This document shows positions 9,853 to 17,231 of a stretch of DNA of 64,000 nucleotides, one piece after another; the first letter of the stretch is position 1; every line of letters starts with the position of its first letter. The notes under the pieces were generated by a model. The model did not search any database. It worked only from the letters and a program-made list of their open reading frames with translations, and was not told the DNA's origin. Position numbers and translations under genes: made by a program. The stretch is from Pseudolactococcus reticulitermitis (lineage in GTDB: Bacteria; Bacillota; Bacilli; Lactobacillales; Streptococcaceae). Where the stretch lies: contig NZ_BEDT01000004.1 of the NCBI RefSeq assembly GCF_002260845.1, positions 165,284 through 229,283 of the forward strand, given 5' to 3'.

Positions 9853-9908
9853 GTAGTAAAGTAGTAAAGTAGTAAAGTAGTAAAGTAGTAAAGTAGTAAA
9901 GTAGTAAA
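9853..9908. repeat. Seven perfect copies of GTAGTAAA
   Basis: An 8-bp unit is repeated seven times without error and followed by a partial GTAAG. Every reading frame through the array meets TAG or TAA, so it is not coding. Perfect identity suggests recent slippage; copy number may vary between isolates. Confidence 0.95.
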
Positions 9909-10087
9909 GTAAGACGATGAGGGCGGCTGAGGCTGATTAGCGTGAGAAAATTGAAAAATCACATCAGAAATAGTCATCCAGCCAGTGCGTCTGAATCGTC
10001 AATAAGAAGCTGTAAAAAGTCGTTCGAACACATTTGAGACAGCAGAAATACGCACGAGTCAATTTGGTTTTTAATTTTAAACACCGG

Positions 10088-10113
10088 AAAAAGCGAATCA
10101 GTTCGCTTTTTTT
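10088..10113 (+). terminator. Terminator ending leader B
   Basis: AAAAAGCGAA, a TCAG loop, then TTCGC and seven T. It isolates transcript B from the downstream metallophosphoesterase gene. Confidence 0.85.
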
Positions 10114-10186
10114 GGTTATTATGGGTGGTTGACAAAAGAAGTAGCTGCAAGTTTATCAGATAGCAATCGCTCAGAGTTTCTTTTTT

Positions 10187-10201
10187 TGATATAATGAGAC
10201 T
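10187..10201 (+). promoter_or_regulatory. Promoter giving a leaderless mRNA (metallophosphoesterase)
   Basis: TGA + TATAAT (10190-10195), then exactly six bases, then the ATG at 10202. The expected transcription start coincides with the start codon and there is no Shine-Dalgarno. Confidence 0.65.
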
Positions 10202-11557
10202 ATGACCTCTCAAGAAAATGTGCTAAAAATCTTACATTTGAATGATTTGCATTCGCATTTCGAAAATTATCCGAAAATCAAACGCTTTTTTGCTGACAAA
10301 TCGGCGGGGTGTTCAGATGTGCTGCGCTTTGACATCGGGGATAATGTTGACCGTTCACATGCCCTTAGTGAAGCGACGCTAGGTCAGGCAAATGTTGAAC
10401 TGATGAATGCGCTAGATTTGACAGCAGCGACGATTGGTAACAACGAAGGCTTGGGTCTGCCCAAGGAAAAGTTAGACAGGCTTTATGACCATGCTAATTT
10501 TGATATCATCTTAGGAAACCTGAAAGATCAGGGCAAGCAGCCCAGTTGGGCAGTCGAGAAAAAGCGGGTCACGACCAGCTTTGGGATGACGATTGATATT
10601 TTCGGTCTGACGGCACCTTATCCCCTCGCCTATCCCCCGATGGGCTGGGATATCTTGGCGCCTGAGCCTGTCTTAGCCCAGCAGTTGCACGAGACAGATG
10701 CTGATTTTACCATTCTCCTGAGCCATTTAGGCTGGCGTTTCGATGAAACAGCCGCCGTGACCTTTGACAACCTCGATCTCATCTTAGGCGCGCATACCCA
10801 TCATTTGTATGAATATGGGAAGTATATCAATGACACAATGCTGGCGGCTGCAGGCCGCTATGGTGAGTATGTCGGTGAGGTGACGCTGAGATTTGATGAC
10901 GATTATCAGTGTATCCAGTCTGAAATGATGGCTGAGGATGTCCGTCATTTGACGACGGTCGCAGGTGATAAGGAGTGGATTCAGCGTCAAGCAGAGCAAG
11001 GTCATGAGTTGCTCCAAGCTTGTCAAGTGGCACAGTTAGCACAACCGCTGACCAATCATCCGCCAGAATATCCAGCGACACGCTTTGTCGCAGAACTGAT
11101 GGGCGACTATTACCAAGTGCCTGCGGTCATTCTCAATAGTGGTATGATTGTTAAGGAAATCCCGAAAAACTTAACGTTAGATGACTTGCATGACATTCTA
11201 CCTCATAGTATCCGCATGGTTAAAGTGACTGTGACGGGAACTGAACTTGAGGCTGTCCTGCGGGAAGTCTATGGTGTTGGCAACTATCTGAAAACCCAGC
11301 GCATCGTGGGCATGGGCTTTCGTGGCAAAGAGTTTGGCAACATTGTGACAGTAGGTTTAACGTATCAAGATGTGCAAGTTCTCTATCAGGGCAGTCCAGT
11401 TGTTGCAGAACAGCGTTATGTCGTCTTGATACCCGACCAATATCTCTTCGCTTCATATTTTCCGATTTTAAAAAGTTCGGGTCGCGCAGAGATTCAATTT
11501 CCAAGATTGATGCGAGAAATAGTAGCAGATGCCTTAGCACATCGTGATAACTTGTAA
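10202..11557 (+). CDS. 5'-nucleotidase-family metallophosphoesterase (YunD-like)
   Basis: A cytoplasmic two-metal phosphoesterase of the UshA/5'-nucleotidase family, 451 residues, without signal peptide. Metal-binding motifs are in order: DLHSH (about 16-20), GDNVDRS (about 47), GNNE (about 80), LSHLGW and GAHTHH (about 198). A C-terminal nucleotidase-type domain follows (ILNSGMIVKEIPKNLTLDDL, where families usually have NxGxIR). Substrate cannot be told from sequence; nucleotides or UDP-sugars are possible. The ATG lies six bases after the -10, so the message is probably leaderless. It is followed 36 bases later by yutD, the pair resembling the yunD/yutD neighbourhoods of other Firmicutes. 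Confidence 0.8.
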   Translation: MTSQENVLKILHLNDLHSHFENYPKIKRFFADKSAGCSDVLRFDIGDNVDRSHALSEATLGQANVELMNALDLTAATIGNNEGLGLPKEKLDRLYDHANFDIILGNLKDQGKQPSWAVEKKRVTTSFGMTIDIFGLTAPYPLAYPPMGWDILAPEPVLAQQLHETDADFTILLSHLGWRFDETAAVTFDNLDLILGAHTHHLYEYGKYINDTMLAAAGRYGEYVGEVTLRFDDDYQCIQSEMMAEDVRHLTTVAGDKEWIQRQAEQGHELLQACQVAQLAQPLTNHPPEYPATRFVAELMGDYYQVPAVILNSGMIVKEIPKNLTLDDLHDILPHSIRMVKVTVTGTELEAVLREVYGVGNYLKTQRIVGMGFRGKEFGNIVTVGLTYQDVQVLYQGSPVVAEQRYVVLIPDQYLFASYFPILKSSGRAEIQFPRLMREIVADALAHRDNL

Positions 11558-11592
11558 TTGACAGAGACAAAAACTCAAAAGAAAGAAATCGT

Positions 11593-12210
11593 ATGGCAAA
11601 AGTAATTCCAGAAGAAGAAAAAAATTATAATAAATTCCCAGGAGAGCATGTTATCGTCCTTGATGATGTGGTCACGATTGGTGACAAGGTCTTTCACCTG
11701 ATTTATAATCATCGTGACGGTTTCAATCAAGAGAAACTCGAACAACGTTATTCCGACATTTTCGCCAAGTATGACTACCTCGTCGGTGATTGGGGGCATG
11801 AACAGTTGCGACTGAAAGGCTTTTTCTCAACTTCGCGCAAGAAAATGCCAGATGACTTGAAGATTTCGCATCTGGAAGATTACATCAAGGAATACATGAA
11901 TTTCGGGGCAGCTTTTTTTGTCTTGAAACGCATGCGAAGTAAAGACATCAAACGTGAAGAGGCATTTATTGGCGAGAAAGTTTATGAAGTTAAAACGCCA
12001 GCTGGTGTCGCTAAAGGGACTAAAAAAGAGGTCGGTAGCGAGCCGTCTAAGGTGTCTAAAAAACGGCAGCCAAACAAGGCTGGTTTTGTTCAAAAAGAAA
12101 AGTCAGTCAAGAGACATGAACCGATTATCAAGACCGAAAATCATAAGGCATCCCATCAGACACCAGGCACGACTCGACCAGCTTTTGTGGTTAGAACTCG
12201 GAAAAAATAA
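11593..12210 (+). CDS. yutD: YutD family protein (DUF1027)
   Basis: 205 residues. The first 120 residues match the YutD family (VIVLDDVVTIGDKVFHLIYN, YDYLVGDWGHEQLRLKGFF, then a segment ending NFGAAFFVLKR). A Lys/Arg-rich, probably disordered tail of about 80 residues follows, as often seen in streptococcal homologues. Family function is unknown. It sits just upstream of rlmN, a conserved order in Streptococcaceae. The ribosome binding site AAGAAAG is modest. A terminator overlaps the 3' end. Confidence 0.8.
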   Translation: MAKVIPEEEKNYNKFPGEHVIVLDDVVTIGDKVFHLIYNHRDGFNQEKLEQRYSDIFAKYDYLVGDWGHEQLRLKGFFSTSRKKMPDDLKISHLEDYIKEYMNFGAAFFVLKRMRSKDIKREEAFIGEKVYEVKTPAGVAKGTKKEVGSEPSKVSKKRQPNKAGFVQKEKSVKRHEPIIKTENHKASHQTPGTTRPAFVVRTRKK

Positions 12211-12227
12211 GGCTGAGCTTATTTTAT
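12204..12227 (+). terminator. yutD terminator
   Basis: AAAATAAG pairs with CTTATTTT across a 6-base loop, then TATT. A second weaker hairpin with T run (ATCA/TGAT, near 12238-12256) follows. Confidence 0.6.
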
Positions 12228-12323
12228 TAATGAAAGTATCAATCTGATAGTTTTTTATAGCAACTTACCAGTCCCTCAAGCCGTTGTGACAATTTGAATT
12301 GTTGCCATAAAGTTTTCAAAACA

Positions 12324-12338
12324 TGATATACTAGTAGC
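12324..12338 (+). promoter_or_regulatory. Promoter giving a leaderless rlmN mRNA
   Basis: TGA + TATACT (12327-12332), six bases (AGTAGC), then ATG 12339. No Shine-Dalgarno. Confidence 0.65.
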
Positions 12339-13487
12339 ATGAGTAAAACTATCCAAACTGACATGACAAAACCATCTATCTATAATTTAACGCGCGACCA
12401 GCTGATTGCTTGGGCGATAGAGAATGGGGCTAAAAAATTCCGCGCGACACAAATTTGGGATTGGCTCTACAAAAAACGGGTGCAATCGTTTGATGAGATG
12501 ACGAATATTGCCAAGGATTTTATCGAAGTCCTTAAAGATAATTTCGTCCTCAATCCCTTGCAACAACGCCTCGTCCAAGAGGCGAAAGATGGCACGGTGA
12601 AGTATCTCTTTGAACTGCCTGACGGTATGCTCGTTGAGACAGTGTTGATGCGTCAAAAGTATGGCTTGTCCGTCTGTGTGACCACTCAGGTCGGCTGTAA
12701 TATTGGCTGTACTTTCTGTGCCTCGGGTCTGATTAAAAAGCAACGTGACTTGACTGCGGGCGAAATCACAGCGCAAATCATGCTCGTTCAAAAATATTTT
12801 GATGAACGCGGTCTGGAAGAACGTGTCAGCCACGTGGTTGTCATGGGGATTGGCGAACCTTTTGATAATTATGACAATGTTATCAACTTTATCAAAACGA
12901 TTAATGATGACAATGGTCTAGCCATTGGCGCCCGTCATATCACCGTATCAACTTCTGGCTTGGCACCTAAAATCCGTGAATTTGCGGAGACAGGTCTCCA
13001 AATCAATCTGGCGATTTCCCTTCATGCGCCAAATAATGAAGTCAGAACAAGCATCATGCGCATCAACCGTCAATTTCCGATTGAAAAATTGTTTGATGCC
13101 ATTGACTACTATATCGAAGTGACCAATCGTCGTGTGACCTTTGAGTACATCATGCTCAGCGGTGTCAATGATCGCCCTGAACACGCGCGTGAATTGGTCG
13201 CGCTCCTGAAAGACAAGAAAAAATTAGTCTACGTCAATTTGATTCCCTATAACCCAGTCAGCGAACACGACCAATACAGCCGATCATCAAAAGATGATGT
13301 CCTCAAATTCTATGATATTTTGAAAAAAGGTGGCATTAACTGTGTCATTCGTCAAGAACATGGGACGGATATTGATGCAGCCTGTGGTCAACTTCGCAGT
13401 AAGACGATGAAAGCAGACAAAAAAGCCCAGCCAGACACGAAAGCATTTGACGCTGTAACGGTTGGGTTTGAGGTGAAGATTAAATAA
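12339..13487 (+). CDS. rlmN: Dual-specificity 23S/tRNA adenine-C2 methyltransferase RlmN
   Basis: Radical SAM enzyme that methylates C2 of A2503 in 23S rRNA and A37 of some tRNAs, using a methyl-cysteine intermediate. 382 residues. The cluster motif CxxxCxxC is in [12 protein letters not shown] (about 125-136). The [12 protein letters not shown] and ISLHAPNN motifs are typical. The second catalytic cysteine is in AACGQLR near the C terminus (about 348). Both catalytic cysteines are present, so it should be active. It is transcribed alone from what looks like a leaderless promoter and ends before a strong terminator. Confidence 0.95.
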   Translation: MSKTIQTDMTKPSIYNLTRDQLIAWAIENGAKKFRATQIWDWLYKKRVQSFDEMTNIAKDFIEVLKDNFVLNPLQQRLVQEAKDGTVKYLFELPDGMLVETVLMRQKYGLSVCVTTQVGCNIGCTFCASGLIKKQRDLTAGEITAQIMLVQKYFDERGLEERVSHVVVMGIGEPFDNYDNVINFIKTINDDNGLAIGARHITVSTSGLAPKIREFAETGLQINLAISLHAPNNEVRTSIMRINRQFPIEKLFDAIDYYIEVTNRRVTFEYIMLSGVNDRPEHARELVALLKDKKKLVYVNLIPYNPVSEHDQYSRSSKDDVLKFYDILKKGGINCVIRQEHGTDIDAACGQLRSKTMKADKKAQPDTKAFDAVTVGFEVKIK

Positions 13488-13523
13488 ATCTAACGATAAG
13501 TTAGCGTGATGAAACATCACATC

Positions 13524-13556
13524 AAAACGCTAGGGAGTCATCTTTCTAGCGTTTTA
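13524..13556 (+). terminator. rlmN terminator
   Basis: Perfect 10-base arms AAAACGCTAG and CTAGCGTTTT with a 12-base loop. It abuts the TGATACAAT promoter of the next gene with no spare bases. Confidence 0.8.
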
Positions 13557-13571
13557 TGATACAATAAATTT
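13557..13571 (+). promoter_or_regulatory. Promoter giving a leaderless vanZ-family mRNA
   Basis: TGA + TACAAT (13560-13565), six bases (AAATTT), then ATG 13572. No Shine-Dalgarno. Confidence 0.65.
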
Positions 13572-14078
13572 ATGAAATTCTTTGACGAACAAGCTAACCT
13601 GCGAGCACCGTTTCAAAAAATTGTAAAAGGGCTTGCGGTATGCTACACTATTGCTATCTGTCTGATGTGTTTTCTACCTCAGAGCGTCTACCCGACCTTA
13701 AAAAGTATGGAAACGCCAGGTGTTCAGCACTTCGGTCGCATCACAGCGATTTTGACACCTTTTAATACCTTGGTGCATTTTGGTAAAATCCCAGATTTGG
13801 TGGATCTTATCTTTATTATCCTCCAAAATGTCGCCAATATCTTTCTGCTATTTCCTTTGATTTTCGCGCTATGTTTGCTGAAACCGAACGTCAGACAGGT
13901 TAAGAAAGTACTGCTCATGAGCTTTTTAATGAGTTTAGCCATCGAAACAACACAAGTCATCTTGGACTTGTTGTTCAACTTCAATCGCGTATTTGAAGTC
14001 GATGACTTAATTACCAATACCTTGGGCGGGTTGCTCGCCTACCTATTTTATCGATTGATAAGGAGCGTTACAACCTAA
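13572..14078 (+). CDS. VanZ-family membrane protein
   Basis: 168 residues with about four membrane helices (CYTIAICLMCFLP; LIFIILQNVANIFLLFPLIFAL; VLLMSFLMSLAIETTQVI; NTLGGLLAYLFYRLI). The signatures NVANIFLLFPL, ET(T)Q and DDLITNTLGG are typical of the VanZ-like family, whose general function is not settled; some members affect teicoplanin sensitivity. Its TAA overlaps the ATG of the nitroreductase gene by one base, so the two are translationally coupled. Confidence 0.85.
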   Translation: MKFFDEQANLRAPFQKIVKGLAVCYTIAICLMCFLPQSVYPTLKSMETPGVQHFGRITAILTPFNTLVHFGKIPDLVDLIFIILQNVANIFLLFPLIFALCLLKPNVRQVKKVLLMSFLMSLAIETTQVILDLLFNFNRVFEVDDLITNTLGGLLAYLFYRLIRSVTT

Positions 14079-14686
14079 TGGAATTTTCAAAATTAAATCA
14101 AAGCCGCCATAAAGTCACCCAGTTTGACGGTCGGAAAGTCACCGTTGATGAGGTCAAGGCGATTTTGGCTGAGGCCATTCTCGCACCCTCAGCACACAAC
14201 ATTCAGCCTTGGCATTTTGTGATTGTCGATTCGACAGAGATGCGCTTGGCATTATCCACCGCCATGCACGGCAAAAATGCCGTTCAAAATGAAGCAGCGG
14301 GTGCCACACTCGTCGTCTTTTCAGATACAGATTTGCCAGAGCGCGTCCGCGACATGGTCGAAATCGGCGCCGATTTCCTGCCAGTCGACCATCAAGCAGA
14401 CTTGCTGAAAAAATTGCCCGGCATGTTCGAGAAATTTACGGCAGAACAGCTGGCAGAGTATCTCGCCCTCAACATCGGCTTAGTCTCTCAAAACATCGTC
14501 CTTGCGGCGAATAATACGGGCTTGAAAACCAACATTATCCTTGGTTTCGACAAGGCTAAAGCTAAAGCAGTTTTGGCGATTGAAGACCGATTCCAGCCAG
14601 AACTAATCATCACCATGGGCTATTCCGAGGATAAAGGGACAGCCTCTTACCGCCTGCCCGTTGACGACATCACGGATATTTTGTAA
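14078..14686 (+). CDS. Nitroreductase-family protein
   Basis: 202 residues of the FMN-dependent nitroreductase family. The N terminus SRHKVTQFDGRKVTVDEV and the FMN-site segment APSAHNIQPWHFVIVD (usually APSxxNxQPW) are clear, and the C-terminal ELIITMGYSEDKG is family-typical. It probably reduces quinones or nitro compounds with NAD(P)H; the natural substrate is unknown. Cytoplasmic. It overlaps the vanZ-family stop and lies 66 bases before the CoA-binding gene, probably one transcript. Confidence 0.85.
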   Translation: MEFSKLNQSRHKVTQFDGRKVTVDEVKAILAEAILAPSAHNIQPWHFVIVDSTEMRLALSTAMHGKNAVQNEAAGATLVVFSDTDLPERVRDMVEIGADFLPVDHQADLLKKLPGMFEKFTAEQLAEYLALNIGLVSQNIVLAANNTGLKTNIILGFDKAKAKAVLAIEDRFQPELIITMGYSEDKGTASYRLPVDDITDIL

Positions 14687-14752
14687 AAGTGCGTTTTTCC
14701 GGGGCAATGGTGGCGGACATCGTGCAAGGGCTAAAGATTGAAGGGAGTTCAG

Positions 14753-15196
14753 ATGACCTATACATTTCAAAACAGTTCGCCAGCAGTCATTTTTGATTAT
14801 CTGAGAAAAGCAAAAACAGTAGCTGTCGTTGGTCTGTCAAATCGAAAAGAGACCGCAAGTTTTATGGTGGCACAAGCCCTACAAGCTGACGGCTATCGCA
14901 TCTTTCCAGTTAATCCACGGCTTGCTGGTCAGGAAATTCTGGGCGAAACAGTTTATGCCAATCTCAAAGAGATTCCTGAACACATTGACATCGTAGATGT
15001 CTTTCGTCGGTCAGAATTTTTGCCTGACGTGGCGCGTGACTTTATCGAAACGGATGCCGATGTTTTCTGGGCGCAGCAAGGCTTGCAAAACGAAGAGGCT
15101 GAACAAATTTTGCGTGACAATGGTCGCAATCAAATCGTCATGGATCGCTGTATCAAAGTCGAGTACGCTTACAGTGGTTTGAGACAAGAAAGATAG
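14753..15196 (+). CDS. CoA-binding domain protein (YccU-like)
   Basis: 147 residues forming a Rossmann-type CoA-binding fold: KTVAVVGLSNRKETASFMVAQALQADGY, RIFPVNPRLAG, LGETVYANLKEIPE, IDIVDVFRR, VFWAQQGLQNEEA, VMDRCIKVEY. It resembles the nucleotide-binding half of succinyl-CoA synthetase alpha, as in the YccU/YneT family. Biochemical role unknown. ATG 14753 is chosen over the TTG at 14738, since GAAGGGAG precedes it at the right distance. A terminator follows. Confidence 0.85.
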   Translation: MTYTFQNSSPAVIFDYLRKAKTVAVVGLSNRKETASFMVAQALQADGYRIFPVNPRLAGQEILGETVYANLKEIPEHIDIVDVFRRSEFLPDVARDFIETDADVFWAQQGLQNEEAEQILRDNGRNQIVMDRCIKVEYAYSGLRQER

Positions 15197-15200
15197 TCAG

Positions 15201-15224
15201 AAAAAAAGCCCGCGAGCTTTTTTT
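15201..15224 (+). terminator. Terminator after the CoA-binding gene
   Basis: Seven A + GC, short loop, GC + seven T. Confidence 0.7.
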
Positions 15225-15266
15225 AAAAAATAATATTGAGAACAAAACTTGTGAAAGAGGAAAATT

Positions 15267-16461
15267 TTGCGACATAAACATCAATTTGGCTATTTTTTAT
15301 GCTCACAGATTAGCTTGACGTTATCTAACATTGTCACGGATATGGTGTTTATCTTAGCCGTTTATGCTAGAAACGCCTCTATCTTTGAGGCTAGTCTTAT
15401 TTTAGTAACCTCAAGTTTGGCTAAGTTATTTGGCTCGGCTATCTTAACAAACATCATTGATCGCTACGACAGGAAACAACTTTATAAATTAGCCCTGTGT
15501 TTGAAAGTTGTTTTGTTAGTCGTTAGCTACCTTTTCTTTAGCAGTGTAGGCGTGCTATTTGTCGTGAAATTTTTACTTGCTTTGTCAGATAGCATCATTT
15601 CCCCCGTTCAAAGCGTTATCTTAACGCGAGTTTTATCTGATGACCATGGTAATCGCGTGAAAGCGAATGGTATTTTTTACTCGACTTTACAAGTCTTTCA
15701 AACCGCTGCTTGGGTAGTAGGGATTCCAGTTGTTAAATATTTGAACTATAACAAGGCTTTGATGCTTGCGATGCTACTGCTTGTTTGGTGTTTTATTTTA
15801 ATCGAAAAGCTTCGATTAAACGAAATTAAGCTAGAGCCCTCAAAAATCAGCTATTTTAAAAATATGAAGTCTGGCTGGCAGGCTTTAAGGAACAATCCAG
15901 TTGTTAAAAACATCACGCTGTTGGATCTCAGTGAAACGGTTGCTAATGTTATCTGGACACAAACTTTTTTGTTGACGTTTACAGTCACAGTCCTGCATTT
16001 GGATGAAAAATGGTGGGGCTACCAAGGTAGCATCTATATTCATCGGTTCAATTATTGGCGGGATTGTTTCGGTTCATTTTGCTGAGCTAATTGGCAGATA
16101 TGGTGGGAAAGTTATTTTTATTTCTTCTTTATCTGTTGCTTTGTTTACTTGGATATATACTTTTAATGGACTTGCTGTGCTTGCATTAGGATTGAATTTT
16201 TTGATAGGCTTTCCTTATCAAATTCGTGACATTGTAGAACAGTCAATTTTACAGGAATCTGTTACCAATGCTTCAATGGGGCGAGTATTTGCCATTAGAC
16301 AGTTTTTAACGACACTAATCTCTATGCTGACGATTTTATTGGCAAGTGTTTTTGCAGAGCATTTTGGCGTTCAAAGCATCTATATTTTGGCAGCTGTCAT
16401 CTATACAATAGTTACTATCTGGATAGCAAATAACAAACTGATAAAAAGTTTTAAGGCATAG
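15267..16461 (+). pseudogene. MFS transporter, frameshifted
   Basis: Two frames make one 12-helix major facilitator protein of about 398 residues. The first (TTG 15267, with AAAGAGG upstream, to a stop at 16085) covers about eight helices and motif-A-like DRYDRKQL. The second is open from before 16003 to 16461 and supplies the rest (FIGSIIGGIVSVHFAELIGRYGGK onwards). At 16030-16040 the first frame reads GYQGSIY, while the second picks up FIGSIIGG; one extra base, or two missing, would explain it. Homologues are generally drug or macrolide-type efflux permeases of the DHA3 kind; substrate unknown. As read, only a truncated permease is made. A sequencing error is possible. Confidence 0.7.
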
Positions 16462-16478
16462 AACTTTTTTTATTTACC

Positions 16479-16877
16479 TTAAAAACTCCCCAGATAAAAA
16501 GCAACCGTATCCCCTTTTTTCAGATGAATGTCCGCTGCGCCCTTTTCTGCTATTTTACCATTAATATCAAACAGCCAATATTGATTGGCTGCCTGATCCT
16601 GAGCCTTACCGTCAATCGATGTGATAAACCCACCCTTTTCCTCGATCTTAAAATTGTCTTTAAGCGCATCAAGCAAGGTTTGGCTTTTGTTAATCTTGAT
16701 TGTTTTCGTCGCATCTATTTTTTTATCATTTTCAAAATCAAGCGTAATGGTTGCTGTATCTTGAGCAACGGTGCTCTTCTTTGGTGTTTCGGCCTTGTTG
16801 CCACAGGCTGCTAAAGCCACAGTAAATCCAGTTGCCACTAGAACTGTGACAGTTTTCTTAAACGTTAAAGTTGTCAT
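16479..16877 (-). CDS. DUF4430 lipoprotein
   Basis: 132 residues. Lipoprotein signal peptide with lipobox LAAC (Cys about residue 25), then a Lys/Thr linker and a DUF4430 (transcobalamin-like) domain: TLLDALKDNFKIEEKGGFITSIDG, NQYWLFDINGK, KKGDTVAFYLG. Members of this family are small surface-exposed proteins sometimes linked to cobalamin or other ligand capture; its ligand here is unknown. AAGGAG lies upstream of the ATG. Convergent with the broken MFS gene. Confidence 0.85.
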   Translation of the reverse strand: MTTLTFKKTVTVLVATGFTVALAACGNKAETPKKSTVAQDTATITLDFENDKKIDATKTIKINKSQTLLDALKDNFKIEEKGGFITSIDGKAQDQAANQYWLFDINGKIAEKGAADIHLKKGDTVAFYLGSF

Positions 16878-17025
16878 AGTTGTTAAATCTCCTTAACTAT
16901 GATTGTACTATACTTGATGTGGCTAGCAAAATACAAATTTTTGTAGGTGTATTATAAGAAATGACTATAGCAGAAGTGACTGATAAAAGGTGAATTCAGG
17001 AATCTCTTTCGAATTAATTCGATTT

Positions 17026-17166
17026 ATGGAAATAAAGCATGATAATGACAAGCTAGTCATCGTGGCTGAGTTATGGTCGAAAAGTCGCATTGTGCGAGAA
17101 TTACTTGACAAATACAATCCGAAACGCCAAGGACACCTCGTAAAAAAGCCGACCAAGAAAAATTAA
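17026..17166 (+). CDS. Small basic ORF of unknown function
   Basis: A 46-residue frame (ATG 17026; the frame is open back to a GTG at 16990) with sequence like [26 protein letters not shown] and a Lys-rich end. No family is recognised and no clear Shine-Dalgarno is seen at the ATG; AAAGG stands just before the GTG. It could be a degenerate fragment of a longer gene. It ends 20 bases before the polC -10 box. Confidence 0.3.
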   Translation: MEIKHDNDKLVIVAELWSKSRIVRELLDKYNPKRQGHLVKKPTKKN

Positions 17167-17183
17167 AGCAACAACATATTTTC

Positions 17184-17192
17184 TGTTATAAT
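17184..17192 (+). promoter_or_regulatory. polC promoter (extended -10)
   Basis: TGT + TATAAT (17184-17192) with no good -35. Leader of about 33 bases containing a small direct repeat GAATTCAA and AAGAAAG as ribosome binding site. Confidence 0.6.
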
Positions 17193-17231
17193 AGACTTAT
17201 TACGAATTCAAGAATTCAAGAAAGAAGTGCA

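Larger units (their letters stand above)
9641..10113 (+). ncRNA. Orphan leader-like transcript B
   Basis: From the promoter at 9629 to the terminator at 10113 no sizeable gene is present, so the product would be an RNA of about 470 bases. Visible pairings: GGGG near 9651 with CCCC near 9684 enclosing CAAC/GTTG; AGGTC with GACCT around 9695-9735 enclosing AAACATGTTT. Block 9773-9826 is shared with leader A. A 15-codon ORF with a good ribosome binding site sits at 9805-9852, followed at once by seven GTAGTAAA repeats. It may be a stand-alone regulatory RNA, or the remains of a leader whose gene was lost. No Rfam family is recognised. Confidence 0.4.

Noticed and set aside
9853..9908. Could the GTAGTAAA array be a CRISPR or a coding repeat
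   Set aside because: Units are 8 bp with no spacers, and every frame has stops.
9974..10213. 79-codon minus-strand frame opposite the leader B terminator
   Set aside because: It runs through the terminator hairpin and the metallophosphoesterase promoter, and lacks a ribosome binding site or recognisable sequence.
16965..17156. 63-codon minus-strand frame before polC
   Set aside because: Antisense to the small plus-strand ORF, no ribosome binding site, no recognisable protein.
17202..17209. TACGAATT before polC as a competence box
   Set aside because: It lies downstream of a good extended -10 and polC is essential and constitutive; chance match.
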